A stretch of 64,000 nucleotides of DNA. Origin: Lithobates sylvaticus (taxonomy: Eukaryota; Chordata; Amphibia; Anura; Ranidae). Every line of letters starts with the position of its first letter. Position 1 is the stretch's first letter. The DNA is taken from contig CM053028.1 in the NCBI GenBank assembly GCA_028564925.1, forward strand, positions 367,703,012 through 367,767,011. The letters are read 5' to 3'. A model generated the notes under the pieces. That model saw nothing but the letters and a program-made list of their open reading frames with translations. It had not been told where the DNA came from and searched no databases. A program made the translations under genes and the position numbers. This document shows, piece by piece, positions 22,105 through 33,835 of the stretch.

Positions 22105-23689
22105 GCTAGCCAAACATTTAGCAATTTTGTGACCATCAGTTTTCAACTATAGCTACCCACTATTTTAATTTAATTTGGTCACTCAAATCTAAGAAATGAT
22201 TAAAACCACACCTGGCTGATTGCAATGGATGGCCTAGCTCTCAATACTGTGAACATAATTAAAAATAGATCTTCCCAAGATTTTCCAAGTAATAGTGGAC
22301 TTGCAGTAGCAGCACCAGAGGTAATCAAGCCTTTTCAACCTAGAGCCCCTAACTCATTGAGCAGAGGCAGCTGATATCATAAATGAGTGGTAAAGAACAT
22401 TAAAGGTATAGTAGATATATGCATTAACAAAAAGTTAGGAGCCTAAGTAAATATGTTTTACTCACTGTACATTTTTCTCCAATCGTGATGTTACCAAACA
22501 ACAAAATTATCTTTTCCGGAAAAATAAAATGAAAGCTATTATTAACCTAAAACATGTCAAGCAAAAATATTGATTTGTTAACATTTTCATTATTTATTAT
22601 AAAAAAAAAACATGGTTAACATACTGTTTGTCAGGACAAATGAGGCAATACACAAAACAGTTGTTCGCATATGTGTTTTCTTTTCTTTTTTTGGTGTCTT
22701 TTAAAAGATAGAATTGTTAAAAAAATATGCCCTATGTCGGCTCAAAAAATCTTTAAGCATGATCCAGGAATTGATTCCTGTGAGTTCCAGCCTCCAAATC
22801 TTGCTTTATATGGCAATTCTAGTAGGTCGACTTAGAAGGGTCATCACGTATCCCTAGAGGAAAATAAAAGTAGAAATTAGGATTAAACTCTTACTAAGAA
22901 TGTGATATAGATCAAAATACTTTTACCTCTACATTATGCTTTACAATATGTGCATATTATAAAAAAAGAAAGATCCTTTGAAGCAAATAATCTTATTTTG
23001 CTAATTACCAACTGTACAGATTTCTCTTTAGAAGCCCATGGCTCTGTACAATAGCCAAAGCTATGCAGATAATTGCTTTATGTAACTATGTAATACCTAC
23101 CTACATAATCATGTCCGCAGTAGCTAGTCTCCCTACAGTAAGACTGCCTGCCTTACCATTTGACTGTGGTTATGATGCCACTACTTGGTCCATAGTTTGC
23201 TATGAAGGTAAGCATGACTAATTTCACTTTTGTTTATCTAAAGTAAAGACTTTCTTTTTTAATTTCTGGGTAGAAAAGAAAATTGTTTAAAATCCCTGTC
23301 AGGTTTTTTTATCCTCTTACTTTTTTGTCCTTGAGACATGACAGGAAGTGGGTAAAAATTTCTCCAAAGTGAGAGAAGTTGACAGTTGTTGCCGTAACAA
23401 GTATCCCTACTCCCGATAACAGTAGCCACAAGAACAAATAAAGGGAGTTAATCACAAAAGCAAAAAAAACTGAGGTTTTATACAAAGAAATGGCTTTAAA
23501 ACTAGTTTAATGTTTTACTTACATTAAAGCTGCAATCTATTTATTTACAGTTAATAGTTTTGCACTTATACAAGGACTTTTGTCTTGCACAACTAAAATT
23601 AGATAAAACAAATGGACCTGGTTCTACAAAAGCATACACAGAATATATAAGTAATTTAAAGTTAATTAACTAAGGTGAAAAATTCCCGA
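22105..23689. other. no gene recognised
   Basis: Mostly single-copy-looking AT-rich DNA. About 23300-23420 contains 'gacatgacaggaagtgggta', possibly a fragment of the dispersed repeat seen at 16810-17160. No exon is supported. Confidence 0.4.
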
Positions 23690-24606
23690 ACGTCCTACGC
23701 AGATATACTGCTGCAGGGCAGCCACTCTGTGCTTGGTCACGTATCTGGTATGTGATCAGCACTTTAGAGGGTTAGAGGGCGCATGTGCCAGCCACCCCAG
23801 CTGTGCTGTGATTTGTTGCAGCACAAGCCCATTAGCGGGTCCTGGCCAATGATTGATTGCTGATCGACTCTGTCATTCATGGAAGGGAGCTCTGTGTTGT
23901 TAACAACACAGAACTCCAAACACTGACAGGCAAACTTGCTGTTTTTTTATTCCCTGCAAAGCAAGAAAAAAAAATGCAAGATTGCTTAGTAAAAGCAGCA
24001 CATAATACACACATTACACATTGTTAGGCACACATTTATCCCCTTGATCACCCCTAGATGTTAACCCCTTCCCAGCTAGTGTCATTAGTACAATGCCAGC
24101 GAATAGTATTAGCACTGATCACTGTATTAGTGTCACTATTAAGGTCAGTGTCAGTGTACTCCCCCCAGCCAGTGTCAGCTGTCAGATTGCCCATCACACT
24201 ACCCCAGTCCCACTATAAGTCGCTGATCACCGCCATTACTAGTATGAAAAAAAAAAATTCAGTAATCATACCAGACGCTACAACTAAAATAATATACACG
24301 TATTTGGATTTTTTTTTACCAAAGACATGTAGCAGAATACAGTTTGGCCTAAATTCATGAAGAAATTTGATTTTTAAAATTTTTTATTGGATATGTTTTA
24401 TAGCAGAAAGTAAAAGATATTGTTTTGTTTTTACAATTTTTCATCTTTTTTTGTTTATATCACAAAAAAAAAACGACCAAAAGTAAGATGATAAAAATGT
24501 AATTTGCGTACAGTGTAGCATGATTGCGAAATTGCCGGTTAAAATAGTGCACTGCTGAATAGCAAAAATTTCTCTGGTCATGAAGGGAGGAAAAACTTCT
24601 GGAGGT
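23690..24606 (-). mobile_element. TTAA-type repeat (family 2), copy D
   Basis: It shares 'ttaaccccttcccagctag', 'cgctgatcaccgccattact', 'accaaagacatgtagcagaa' and 'tgaagggaggaaaaac' with copies at 60126-60754 and, in the other orientation, at 34913-44599. The left boundary is approximate and the right terminal TTAA is degraded. No transposase is seen. Confidence 0.55.
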
Positions 24607-25658
24607 CAATGGTGTCTAGGAAGAACATAACAGCATTGTTAGGGCTTTGCCATAAACAGTACTCATTTGTTCCGGAACAAGAAGACCACAACATTTAGTT
24701 TAATAGGTGAGTATTTTCCTGTTTTCTTCATGTATCAAAAATATCAAAACTCAAACATATTATTGCAGTTTTAGCAAGATTATTTAGCTCTATATGCATT
24801 GTTTTGTACCTTATAGATATTTCTCTTGTATATAACTCTGATTATGTATCACCCTGGTTGACCCCATACAACTCAAAACACAAATGCAATTTCTCTCTTT
24901 CTTTCACAGTGCTAATAAATGTCCTTGACCTCAATAGAACATGTAAGGTATGTGCAGCAAGTTGTATGGGAAAATAATAGGTTGTTTTTATCAATAGAGA
25001 ATCTTTTTCCCTGGTCCCAGAACTGAGCTTAAATAAAAGAATGCTTCATTCAGATAATATATCTGAATCTTGTATTGTCAGAACTAGGACCTCACTTGTA
25101 TTGTTAACTGTGTTGTAAAGCACGCTGCCAGCAGATTCAGTGGTTCAAAGCAAAGGCTTCGAGAGTTTCTTTAGGTTTTCACCGCACACAGTAGTCATGT
25201 GTTTAGCACTCTCATTGTGTAGCATTAGATACTGTATTTGGAATTTTTACATGGGTTTCCTCCCTTAACCCCAATACCTACTGGTATGATAAATGCTGTC
25301 AGACTGTCAACACGTTTTTTTCTTAGGCAAAACTTTTAGTTGTAAATGTTAAGATGAAGTACAGGATAGTTTTCTTTCTATTCAGTATCTGCCAAAAACA
25401 TAAATGTTACTCATAGGTGGACTGACACTTTAATTAAGGAAAAAAAGCAATTACAGGAACCCGGTGCAATCAGAAATTATTTTATTTTATTTTACCCCTC
25501 TAAAAAGGTATGAGCTGTAATCAGATGAAAAATGTCCAGATATCAGTATAGGTTACTTTGTATGACTTTTCTTTGCATGCAGATTGGGACTCTTCTCCAT
25601 TCTATAAAAAAGTAAACTAATTATTTTCCTGATGCTAGAAATTAGACCCCATACACAC
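24607..25658. other. single-copy-looking DNA
   Basis: No transposon ends or arrays. The section at about 24990-25250 is balanced, non-repetitive sequence that could be a conserved non-coding element, but nothing in the window proves it. Confidence 0.35.
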
Positions 25659-25660
25659 TA

Positions 25661-25895
25661 CAGGCATACCCCACTTTTAAGTACACGATGGGGTTTATTT
25701 ACTAAAGTTGGAAAGTGCAAAATCAGGCTCACTTCTGCATAGAAACCAATGAGCTTCCAGGTTGTATTACCAAAGCTTAATTGAACAAGCTGGGGTTAGA
25801 AGCTCGTTGGTTTCTATGCAGAAGTGAGCCTGATTTTGCACTTTCCAGCTTTAGTACATAAACCCCATTGTGTACTTAAAAGTGGGGTATGCCTG
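25661..25895. mobile_element. 'caggcatacccc' palindromic MITE copy 1
   Basis: A near-perfect palindrome with ends 'caggcataccccactttt' and 'aaaagtggggtatgcctg', bounded by TA (25659-25660 and 25896-25897). The inner arms include 'gaaagtgcaaaatcaggctc'. The closest relative is at 45052-45287. With arms of about 100 bp it could fold into one long hairpin. Confidence 0.85.
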
Positions 25896-25983
25896 TATAT
25901 AGATGTTGTCTGATTTCCTTTAGATTTACCAAAACCATGTAGTGCAAGGGGCCTGCCTGATTGCATACAAATTTAAACTCTTA

Positions 25984-26125
25984 TGCCCCGTACACACGAT
26001 CAGACTTTCCGACAACAAAACTGTGGATTTTTTGTTCGAAGGATGTTGGCTCCAACGTGATCATCGACTGAGCTCTTGAGCAACTGCACTTGCAAAGTTT
26101 CTATTTGCCTTCAGTAAATCAACCC
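25984..26125. repeat. truncated 'cacacgatc' MITE joined to another MITE end
   Basis: 'tgccccgtacacacgatcag' is a left end of the 'cacacggtcgg' type. It breaks off after about 90 bp and runs into 'cttgcaaagtttctatttgc...agtaaatcaacccc', the end of the 'gggttgatttactaaa' type. No matching right end of the first element is present, so this is a recombined relic. Confidence 0.5.
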
Positions 26126-26914
26126 CACTGTCTCTGCAAAAGGGATTCCCCTGTCAGCACTGACTGACTGGGAATTGTGCAAATTTCTTTCCTGCAACCC
26201 ATGGTTGCAGAAAAGAAATGTGTCCTGTGTATGGCCGGCTTTAATTTAGTCAACTAAATGAACACTGTTATAGTCTAAAACAATTCAGAATCCTAAAATA
26301 AAACAAAACTAAAATGCCATTTTAGTCAAAAGACTATGATTAAAACTAAATCGAAATTTGACATCAAAGTTAACACTGATGTACCAGCACATGATGACTT
26401 ATTTGACAGTAAGCTGGAAGATTCACCTTTCCAAGTCCCTGCCCCATTTTTATATTGAAAGGAACCTATTTAGGCAAAATAGTTGTTTGCTTCTTGTATA
26501 TAGTTGAGAAATTGTCAAATGAGGTCTATAGCTGGCTTTATACAGGCCAACATAAGATTTCAATACAATTGTACAACAACCTGACAGTGTATGGATGGAA
26601 GAACTTATGCAGGCTGCGCCTTGAATAATAGGTGTTCAGCTGTCAAAAATATTACATTTATTGGGCCATACTTAAGTGTCATAACACACATACACTAACC
26701 CAACCTCGATCTAGAGAACTTTTCAATCTGGAGTTATTTCTAACAATCTAGGAGCAAATTACACCTAATAGATAATAATTAACATCTCTTCCAGCAGTCA
26801 TTTGCAGTGCTTACCTACCTAATTTTGAACTATAATGAATGAAGCAACTAAATTGAACATTCCTCGCAACTATTTGGTCTTATCTGGGACTGAGTTAGCT
26901 CCCAGGGGCATGTG
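26126..26914. other. no gene recognised
   Basis: AT-rich, with 'gtgtatggccggctttaa' near 26225 and 'gctggctttatacaggcc' near 26530, both like pieces of small DNA transposons. No gene is supported. Confidence 0.35.
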
Positions 26915-26917
26915 TTA

Positions 26918-27356
26918 GGCACCTTTCACACTGGGGCGGTTTTCAGGCGGTACAGCGCTAAAAATAGCGCCTGTACACCGCCTGAAAAAAACAGCCCCAT
27001 TCACTCCAGTGTGAAAGCCGACGGGCTTTCACACTGGAGCGGTGCGCTAGCAGGACGGTAAAAAAAGTCCTGCTAGCAGCATCTTTGGAGCGGTATAGGA
27101 GCGGTGTATTCACCGCTCTTATACCGCTCCTACCCATTGATTTCAATGGGACACCGCGGTAATACCGCGGCAATACCGCCGCAAAGCGCCGCTACGGCGG
27201 CGCTTTGCAGGGATTTTAACCCTTTTTCGGCCGCTCGCGGGGGTAAAACCGCACCCGCGAGCGGCCAAATACCACGGCTAAAACGACGGTAAAGCAGCGC
27301 TAAATATAGCGCTGCTTTACCGTCGCCACGGCTCCTGCCCCAGTGTGAAAGGGGCC
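26918..27356. mobile_element. 'ggcccctttcacac' MITE copy 2
   Basis: The inverted ends 'ggcacctttcacactggggc' and 'gccccagtgtgaaaggggcc' are flanked by TTA at the left (26915-26917) and TAA at the right (27357-27359). The interior matches copy 1 at 5519 closely ('agcagcatctttggagcgg', 'ttttcggccgctcgcggggg'). CpG-rich and non-autonomous. Confidence 0.8.
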
Positions 27357-27359
27357 TAA

Positions 27360-28147
27360 GCATCAGAACTGGCCATAATTCTCAACATATTGATCATTTT
27401 GTGATATTTCTCCTTTCTCCATAAAAAAGGGAAAGGGACTTTTTTTCACATGTGAGTTGCAATAGAAAGTCAGCTGAATCGGAGATAAAGCACTGGAACA
27501 GTAATGTTTGTGTGTAGGATGATTGTACAATACTGGAGGGGGATTCAATGATGAAGCCATGTTTTGTGGTGCCTGTTGTGACATGTTATGGAAAGCAGTA
27601 AATTTTTGTTTTCCATACATTTTGCTTAAATTGCATAACTCTGCAAAAGAAATGGCAATGTACAGTACCAATGTGGACGGGGAGATTTATTATGGCTAGT
27701 TCATGTACTGGTTGCCTCAGGCTTGCTTACTGCTCTGTAGATAGAGGCAAGAAGACCTACTTTCCCCAAGCCACTAACAATCAGATCTTAAAAAGTTGTA
27801 CTTTAGAATACATTCTACCTATGATAGGGTTAGAGCAGTGCATCAGTAGATGAGACAAGACATCCTAGGAAACTGGAAACAGCTGACAGATATTACTCCA
27901 TATATGATTGCTGCATCATAAAGCATTTGTTTCCATGGCAGCAATATATTGTTGTGACACAGCCTACTCCATACGTCTTTCTGAATTCTAAAGGAAAATG
28001 TGTGGGGCCACAACCTCTCTTTGTGATTATTAGCACACACACACACACACAAAAACTGGTATAGTACCACAAACTTGTGAGCATGAAGGATCCTTGAAGT
28101 TAGTGACCACTTACGGAAGTTTCATAGACACAGTAATAAAAAAAAGT
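27360..28147. other. no gene recognised
   Basis: Single-copy-looking sequence with a short (CA)n at 28033-28050. The open frames at 27363-27671 and 27843-28084 have no domains. Confidence 0.4.
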
Positions 28148-28159
28148 CCATAAATTACA

Positions 28160-29188
28160 TACAAATGGGTAAAGCTGCGCCAATAGAAACTAAATACAAC
28201 TAAATAAAAAGGGAAACACAAATAACCAAATAATTAATGTCCAAAAAAAGAGGGGAAAAGTGCATATGTAGCGTGGCCATGAAAGAACACACTATTTCTG
28301 ATAAATAGAGTCCAGTGAGGACTGCATAAGATGAAAACGAACATAGTATAAATCCCACTGCCGGCCGGTCAGTGTAAACCCGTCCCCCGTTCACGATCTA
28401 CGTGGTGGCGTCACTGCGTAGATCGTGAACGGGGGACGGGTTTACACTGACCGGCCGGCAGTGGGATTTATACTATGTTCGTTTTCATCTTACGTATGTA
28501 AGTGTTTTTAATTCTTTTAGGCCTGAATAAAAAATTGTTTATCAGTATCACGCTATGGGCGGCCCCCTTTTTTTATGTACTTGAGCTAACCAGTTGGATG
28601 TCCCTGAGTGGAGCGGAGGTTGTGGAGGTCCCTCTTTCCCTTTGAGTGGTTGTTCCTGATCCGATCGGCCCTATCAGACATCTTTTATCTGGGAAATTGC
28701 AGGCTTCATATGCAGTGCTCGTTATATTTAGCCATCCGGTAAGCGGCAAATTCAAAAGGTGGAGGGGATCGCACAGAACTCTTACATGTCACAGTGTGAT
28801 TTTTTAAGATCTGTCACAGTGGTGTTTTATTTGCTACAAATTACAAGTCTGCAGACTACATTGAACCAGGTTTTTTGTACTAAAGAAGACATATGATCAG
28901 GACTAATGCAGTCCTCACTGGACTCTATTTATCAGAAATAGTGTGTTCTTTCATGGCCACGGTACATATGCACTTTTCCCCTCTTTTTTTGGACATTAAT
29001 TATTTGGTTATTTGTGTTTCCCTTTTTATTTAGTTGTATTTAGTTTCTATTGGCGCAGCTTTACCCATTTGTATGTTATTATGTGTGAGTATCCCACCTC
29101 TAGCAGCAGCCTTTTAGGTTAGGATTTTATTTTCTCCCCATTTTGGTTTAAAATAATTTTTTATTAGCGCGGTCTATTTATTTTCATT
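28160..29188. mobile_element. near-palindromic retroelement-like insertion
   Basis: It is flanked by a 12-bp direct repeat 'ccataaattaca' (28148-28159 and 29189-29200). The left arm (28160-28402) is the inverted complement of the right half. The inner arm pairs 28332-28402 with 28417-28490, including 'gatcgtgaacgggggacggg'. The outer arm pairs 28160-28331 with about 28906-29085. The right half also carries about 415 bp (28491-28905) absent from the left, and a unique 3' tail ending 'gtctatttattttcatt'. Inverted head-to-head copies with a variable-length duplication fit a Penelope-like insertion or a twin-primed LINE. No coding domain is recognised. Confidence 0.5.
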
Positions 29189-29385
29189 CCATAAATTACA
29201 GCCAGAGATTTTTTAAAACTGCAGGTCCATTGACCTAAAAGCGTTTTATACCTTTTCCCTTATTACATCACTAATTGTGTCCAATGTTTGAATCATGTTG
29301 GTAATTGCTTTGTTCTATATCTTCACAGAGAACAAAAATATGTAGAATGACCAGTGGTCAGACTATTAGGATGATAGGTGTGATG

Positions 29386-30351
29386 CAGGGCTCAAGTCCT
29401 GCGGGAACGCATGGGAACGGAGTTCCTGTACTTTTTCCACAACAGGAACTCAGTTCCCTTTAGCAGCTGTGTCCTGCAAGACTTTTAAGTATGCGAGCTG
29501 TGTGGCAGATGCTACACCAGCAGCTGCCGACACAGCTCGCAATAGTAAGTGCCGCACACCTGACCATTCAGGCATTGCCAGTAGGGGGCACCATGACAGC
29601 ATACGCTTCGATCTACCTGTCAATCACAGCTAGCTGACAGGTAGATCAGGTCCCTGCTGCTAAGAGATTGTATTTAGTCAGACCGTTCGTGATGCGCTCC
29701 TCCCCGCCGGCCCCTCCTGATTTTCTGTCTTCTCATCTCCCCCCCTCCCAGTCTCCTCCATACTTGCTCTGTGTGTCCCGCTGAATTCCCCCTCCTCTAT
29801 CTTCAGTGCCATATGATGAGAGAACCCAGAGGAGGAGCACAGCTATTCTTCTCACAGGACATGCAGGGAGAGAGGTGAACTGAGTTTGCAGCCCCCCAAG
29901 CTAACATACATCTCCTAAGCAGGAACACATCACAACACACATCTCCCCAAGCATTCTCTCCAGATAATGTGCAGTTAATTTATGATCTTTCTGTTTAACC
30001 CTGTGTTATCCAAACTCTGTTCAATGAAAAGTGTAAACTCACCACATAAACACTCTAAATACAAAATAAAATTCCCCAATAAAGATCAGAACATGATGTT
30101 CACATTTGCATGGAAGCACAATTGAATGAATGCTCATTATTCAGAGTATTACCTTATTTATGTTTATTGAGGATTGTTTTTTTTTTTTATGTACTAACAG
30201 TTAAGCTTCATACACACAATATGAAAATTGGATAAAACTACAATTTTTGAAGCGTTCGTGCATATGAGTGTATCATTTTTTTTTTTTTTTGGTGGACGAG
30301 TGGATCTTGGGTGGGAGTTCCCACACTTTTTTCCCCAGGACTTGACCCCTG
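29386..30351. mobile_element. hAT-type non-autonomous element
   Basis: The ends 'cagggctcaagtcctg' and 'caggacttgacccctg' are inverted. They are flanked by a perfect 8-bp duplication GTGTGATG (29378-29385 and 30352-30359). The left part reads 'gggaacggagttcctg' and the right 'gtgggagttcccacac', a second internal inverted pair. No transposase frame remains. Confidence 0.85.
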
Positions 30352-30359
30352 GTGTGATG

Positions 30360-30835
30360 TACTATGTCTGTATAAAGTAGTGTCTTATAAGCATATTCAG
30401 TGGTCATATTAGGTTGGTTGGTGTGAGATAGTATGTCTGTATGGAGTAGTAGCAATAAAGTTCAGAGTGACACTCTGAATGTACCCAAGTTGGGCGATCA
30501 ATCAACTTAGGTACAATGAGCCTGCTGGATTTTACATGCAATCATGGTATAGCCACTATCAATATTCACTGTCTTCTCCCGGCAGGGACGACTTGGCCTG
30601 CATATGATTCTCACTTGTGCCTGGGGGTTGGGTGCTGCTAGAAAAAGGGCTGGGGCAGCAGTCATGGCACCAACTTGACTGGACCATAGGCAAGGATTCC
30701 AAGACAATGAAGCTGCATAGCTAGTGAGTGATTCAATTAGCTGTTGAAAGTGCTTAAAAACTGAGGGTTTAACATGACCTAAAGTGTATTATAAGAATAC
30801 CCAGTTTTCATATCAGGTTGCCCACAGTAAGAATG
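30360..30835. other. no gene recognised
   Basis: 'tgtctgtataaagtagt' and 'tgtctgtatggagtagt' (about 30365 and 30430) form a short diverged direct duplication. No gene or element ends are seen. Confidence 0.35.
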
Positions 30836-30839
30836 TCGG

Positions 30840-30995
30840 TGTTACCGAGTGGAGCGGAGAACGAGCGGGGCTTTGTTCCCCCGCATCGCTGGACCCTGGG
30901 ACAGGTAAGTGTCCAATTATTAAAAGTCAGCAGCTGCAGTATTTGTAGCTGCTGACTTTAAAAAACATTTTTAAGGGGCACCCCACTTTAAGTGT
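30840..30995. repeat. fragment of TTAA-flanked MITE
   Basis: 'gcatcgctggaccctggga', 'attattaaaagtcagcagct' and 'ggggcaccccactttaa' match, in the opposite orientation, the longer element at 34466-34908. Only one end is present. Confidence 0.5.
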
Positions 30996-31316
30996 GTCCT
31001 AGAAAGTGATTCTAACTGTGGGGGGATGGGCTCCCACTCACATGACAGCGATCACTGCTCCCGATGACAGGGAGCAGTGATCTCTGTCATGTCACAAGAC
31101 AGAACGGGGAAATGCCTTGTTTACATAAGCACTTCCCCGTTCTGCGGCTCCGTGACACACGATCGCCGGGAGACCAGCAGACATCGATTCCGCGGGACCC
31201 GCGGGCACGGTCATGCTGTACGTGGCCTTCCATTTAAAGGGGATGTACAGGTATGCCCATTTGCCCAACGCTGCCATTGTGCCAACGTATAGCGACGTGC
31301 AGCAGTCGGCAAGTGG
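30996..31316 (+). repeat. TTAA-type repeat (family 2), fragment F
   Basis: The tail 'gcagcagtcggcaagtgg' abuts TTAA at 31317-31320. The GC-rich section ('cagacatcgattccgcggga') matches the GC-rich end of the family seen near 44380-44460. It contains an inverted pair 'gatcactgctcccgatgacagggagcagtgatc'-like, about 31050-31085. Only the GC-rich end is present. Confidence 0.45.
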
Positions 31317-31320
31317 TTAA

Positions 31321-32120
31321 GAATGCTAGAATGTGTAATGTTTTCATGTTTTGATAAAATATATTTTTCTCTGTTTCTCTCACTTGTTGCTGTTTATCTC
31401 ACAAAAATCTTTACCCAAACTCACACAGGTGTCTTTACAAACCACAAACAATACCATTGCTGATGCAAATTTAAAATGAGTCACAAATGAGTCACAAGTG
31501 TGTTTTTTATTATTTCCAAATGATAATAATTTGATCCTAAACTATGTGATATGTGTACCAACATTAGAAATAAAAATGTAATTCCCAAAATTCAGAGGGT
31601 AACGTCAATATTATACACTCACACACCAAGAACCACTAAATATCACAGAATAAATAAAGAAGAATAACTCCTGACTAATGTAATTCCACCACCTATTATG
31701 TCCAAAGAAATGCAGTATTTATGTGTATTTATGTATAGGAGGTTCAAAACACAAACATGCCACTTCATGTAGAGAAGTTGTCTGTTCTCCCTATGTTGTA
31801 TTTATGTGTAGGAGGGTTCCACCACCATTGCAAATCACGTCATATGTTTTCCATGGGCAAGGACTATAATCAGCCTTAACATTTCCCCATCAGCACTAAT
31901 TGCAGTTTCCTACCAGGCCTAAACACACAAAATTACAGATGTTTAGCTCTCAGCATGCTGACAGTAATCAGCCATAACCAGCCTTCAAAACAGATGGCAT
32001 ATGCCAGAAACAGGTTGTTCAATGGCTCTCTGGCCTTCCACAGTACATCTACATTGATTAACTTCTTGCACCCCTGGGACTTAGGACTGTTTCACACCAT
32101 AGAGGTGCAGCCTATATACG
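31321..32120. other. no gene recognised
   Basis: AT-rich single-copy-looking sequence. 'gtatttatgtgta' recurs near 31715 and 31797 as part of a loose local duplication. No gene is supported. Confidence 0.4.
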
Positions 32121-32123
32121 TGT

Positions 32124-32225
32124 AAGCACAGTGGCTAACTGGTTAGCACTTTTGCCTTGCAGCCCTGAGGTTCTTGGTTTGAATCCCAATCCCACTACCT
32201 GGCAAGAGGTTTCTATGTTTATCCT
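32124..32225 (+). mobile_element. tRNA-derived SINE, truncated
   Basis: A box-A-like 'agtggctaactggttagca' and a box-B-like 'ggtttgaatcccaa' are spaced as in a tRNA-type promoter. The sequence parallels the longer copy at 53886-54140 and stops soon after the B box. It lacks a foldable acceptor stem, so it is a SINE, not a tRNA gene. Confidence 0.65.
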
Positions 32226-32229
32226 CTGT

Positions 32230-33040
32230 TATGCTGTAAAAGTTTCTTTTTCACCAGTGATTACATTTTTTACACCAGTGATTACATTTTTGAAAGGTTT
32301 CACATAATGAAACCCCAAGAATTCACATTATAAATCAAGCAAGTATGAGTTTGCACCAACTGGGGTGGTGTGGTCTAGAACTGGGGTGGTTTGGCCCAGA
32401 TATGGATGTATAAATCTGGTGTGATCCTGCACACAGTTGTCATTTCCCTGTTTTGGACCCTCCACATGCCCAACAATGTACAAGTTTGATTTGGATATTT
32501 TTGGGATCATTGATCATGGCCAAAGCCTTGGACATTTGTTATTTTGGGGTTTACCCTGCACAGATATCTATGCTGCTGCATGCTTTAATTTGTAAAGAGT
32601 GTGTATTCCTAATGAACAGGTGTGAGCACTTGATGCCTACCTCTAGGGACAGAAACAATTACACTGGTGGGTGTGTCCTTTACTGGGTGGGTCTAGGTGG
32701 GTAGAGGTGCCTTAGCAATCTTAGATAGGTTATTTAAAGGCCTGAATTTGTGCCGGGTGTTTGGCCTAAGAACAGGCCTGAATCTTTCTTTCCAGTGTGT
32801 ATATTGGGTTAGATAGATATGTTCTTTGTGTTTTTTTTGGGGGGTGCATAATTCCTGACCCTCACCCCACTAAGGCTATTGTTTCATGATTCTAAATCTC
32901 ACATATTAGACTTACAACTGCTTTGTAATGGTTTTGAAGAAAAGGAAGGTTCCTGCTAATTCATTCCTGCTGTGTGTGTGTCAATGTACCCGTACACATT
33001 CACCAAAAAAAGTGTCAAAATGGTAAAAATTAGTCCTTTA
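32230..33040. other. no gene recognised
   Basis: A short direct duplication 'cagtgattacattttt' occurs at about 32257 and 32277. Otherwise single-copy-looking, with no gene. Confidence 0.4.
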
Positions 33041-33835
33041 TTTAAAAAAATTTAAAAAAGTGTCCCGCGATATAGATTTTTTATCCATATTGCCAGGAGC
33101 CAGCAATACATTACAGCTGCGAGCAAGTTTAAATTACGTTTTTTTCCTTTAGAAATGTCATTATTGCTGCAGCATGTTCTACACATCGCACATATGCACC
33201 ACAGGAAGACTAAGGGGACCCCCCAGGCACAATATTTAAAGGAATGTTTCATTTTTATTGTTACACTTTAGGCCTGGTTCACACTAGTGCGATGCCAGAC
33301 ATCGCATGTGATTCGCACTGCATTGCTGTGCAGATCACATGCGATGTCTAAGCGATGCGATTTCAGCCATACAAACTGTATGGCTGAAATTGCATTGTAT
33401 TCGCACCAAAATGGTGCAGGACCCTTTTAGTGGTCCACACTGGAATCAGATCGCATGGGTGTTCACACCTATGCGATCCAATTCCTGCACCATTTCACAG
33501 TTTGCACTGCGATCTTCGAACCGATATGGGGGTGTCGTTAACTTTACAAGGACACCCGCAGCGGTGCAACTGTGCAATTCAGATGTGATGCGGGAACTTG
33601 CACTGGATTTGCAGGGTTCTCGCATCGCACTAGTGTGAACCGGGTCTAAAGCATCATTAAAATCACTGCTCCTGAAAAAAACAATTGTTTTTTTAGTTTT
33701 GTTTTGTTTTATTGATACATGTCCCCCAGGGCAGTACCCAGACCCCCATACCCCTTTTATGGCCAATTACTTGTATACAAGCCTCCAAAATGGGAACTTT
33801 TGGTTTTTCCTGTTCGGCTCCCATAGACTTCAATG
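33041..33835 (+). repeat. fragment of hAT-type repeat, MITE inside
   Basis: 33041-33270 and 33647-33835 match the right part of the hAT-type element at 46260-46640: 'agcaatacattacagc', 'ttcctttagaaatgtca', 'gcatcattaaaatcactg'. A 376-bp MITE interrupts the match at 33271-33646. Neither hAT terminus is recognisable here. Confidence 0.65.
33271..33646. mobile_element. 'ggcctggttcacac' MITE with preserved empty site
   Basis: The inverted ends 'ggcctggttcacactagtgc' and 'gcactagtgtgaaccgggtc' are flanked by TTA (33268-33270) and TAA (33647-33649). The paralogous sequence at 46466-46480 lacks the insert and shows a single TTA, so a 3-bp duplication is demonstrated within the window. The interior is built of 'gcgatgcgatttcagccata'-type self-complementary words. 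Harbinger-like by duplication size; no transposase. Confidence 0.85.
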
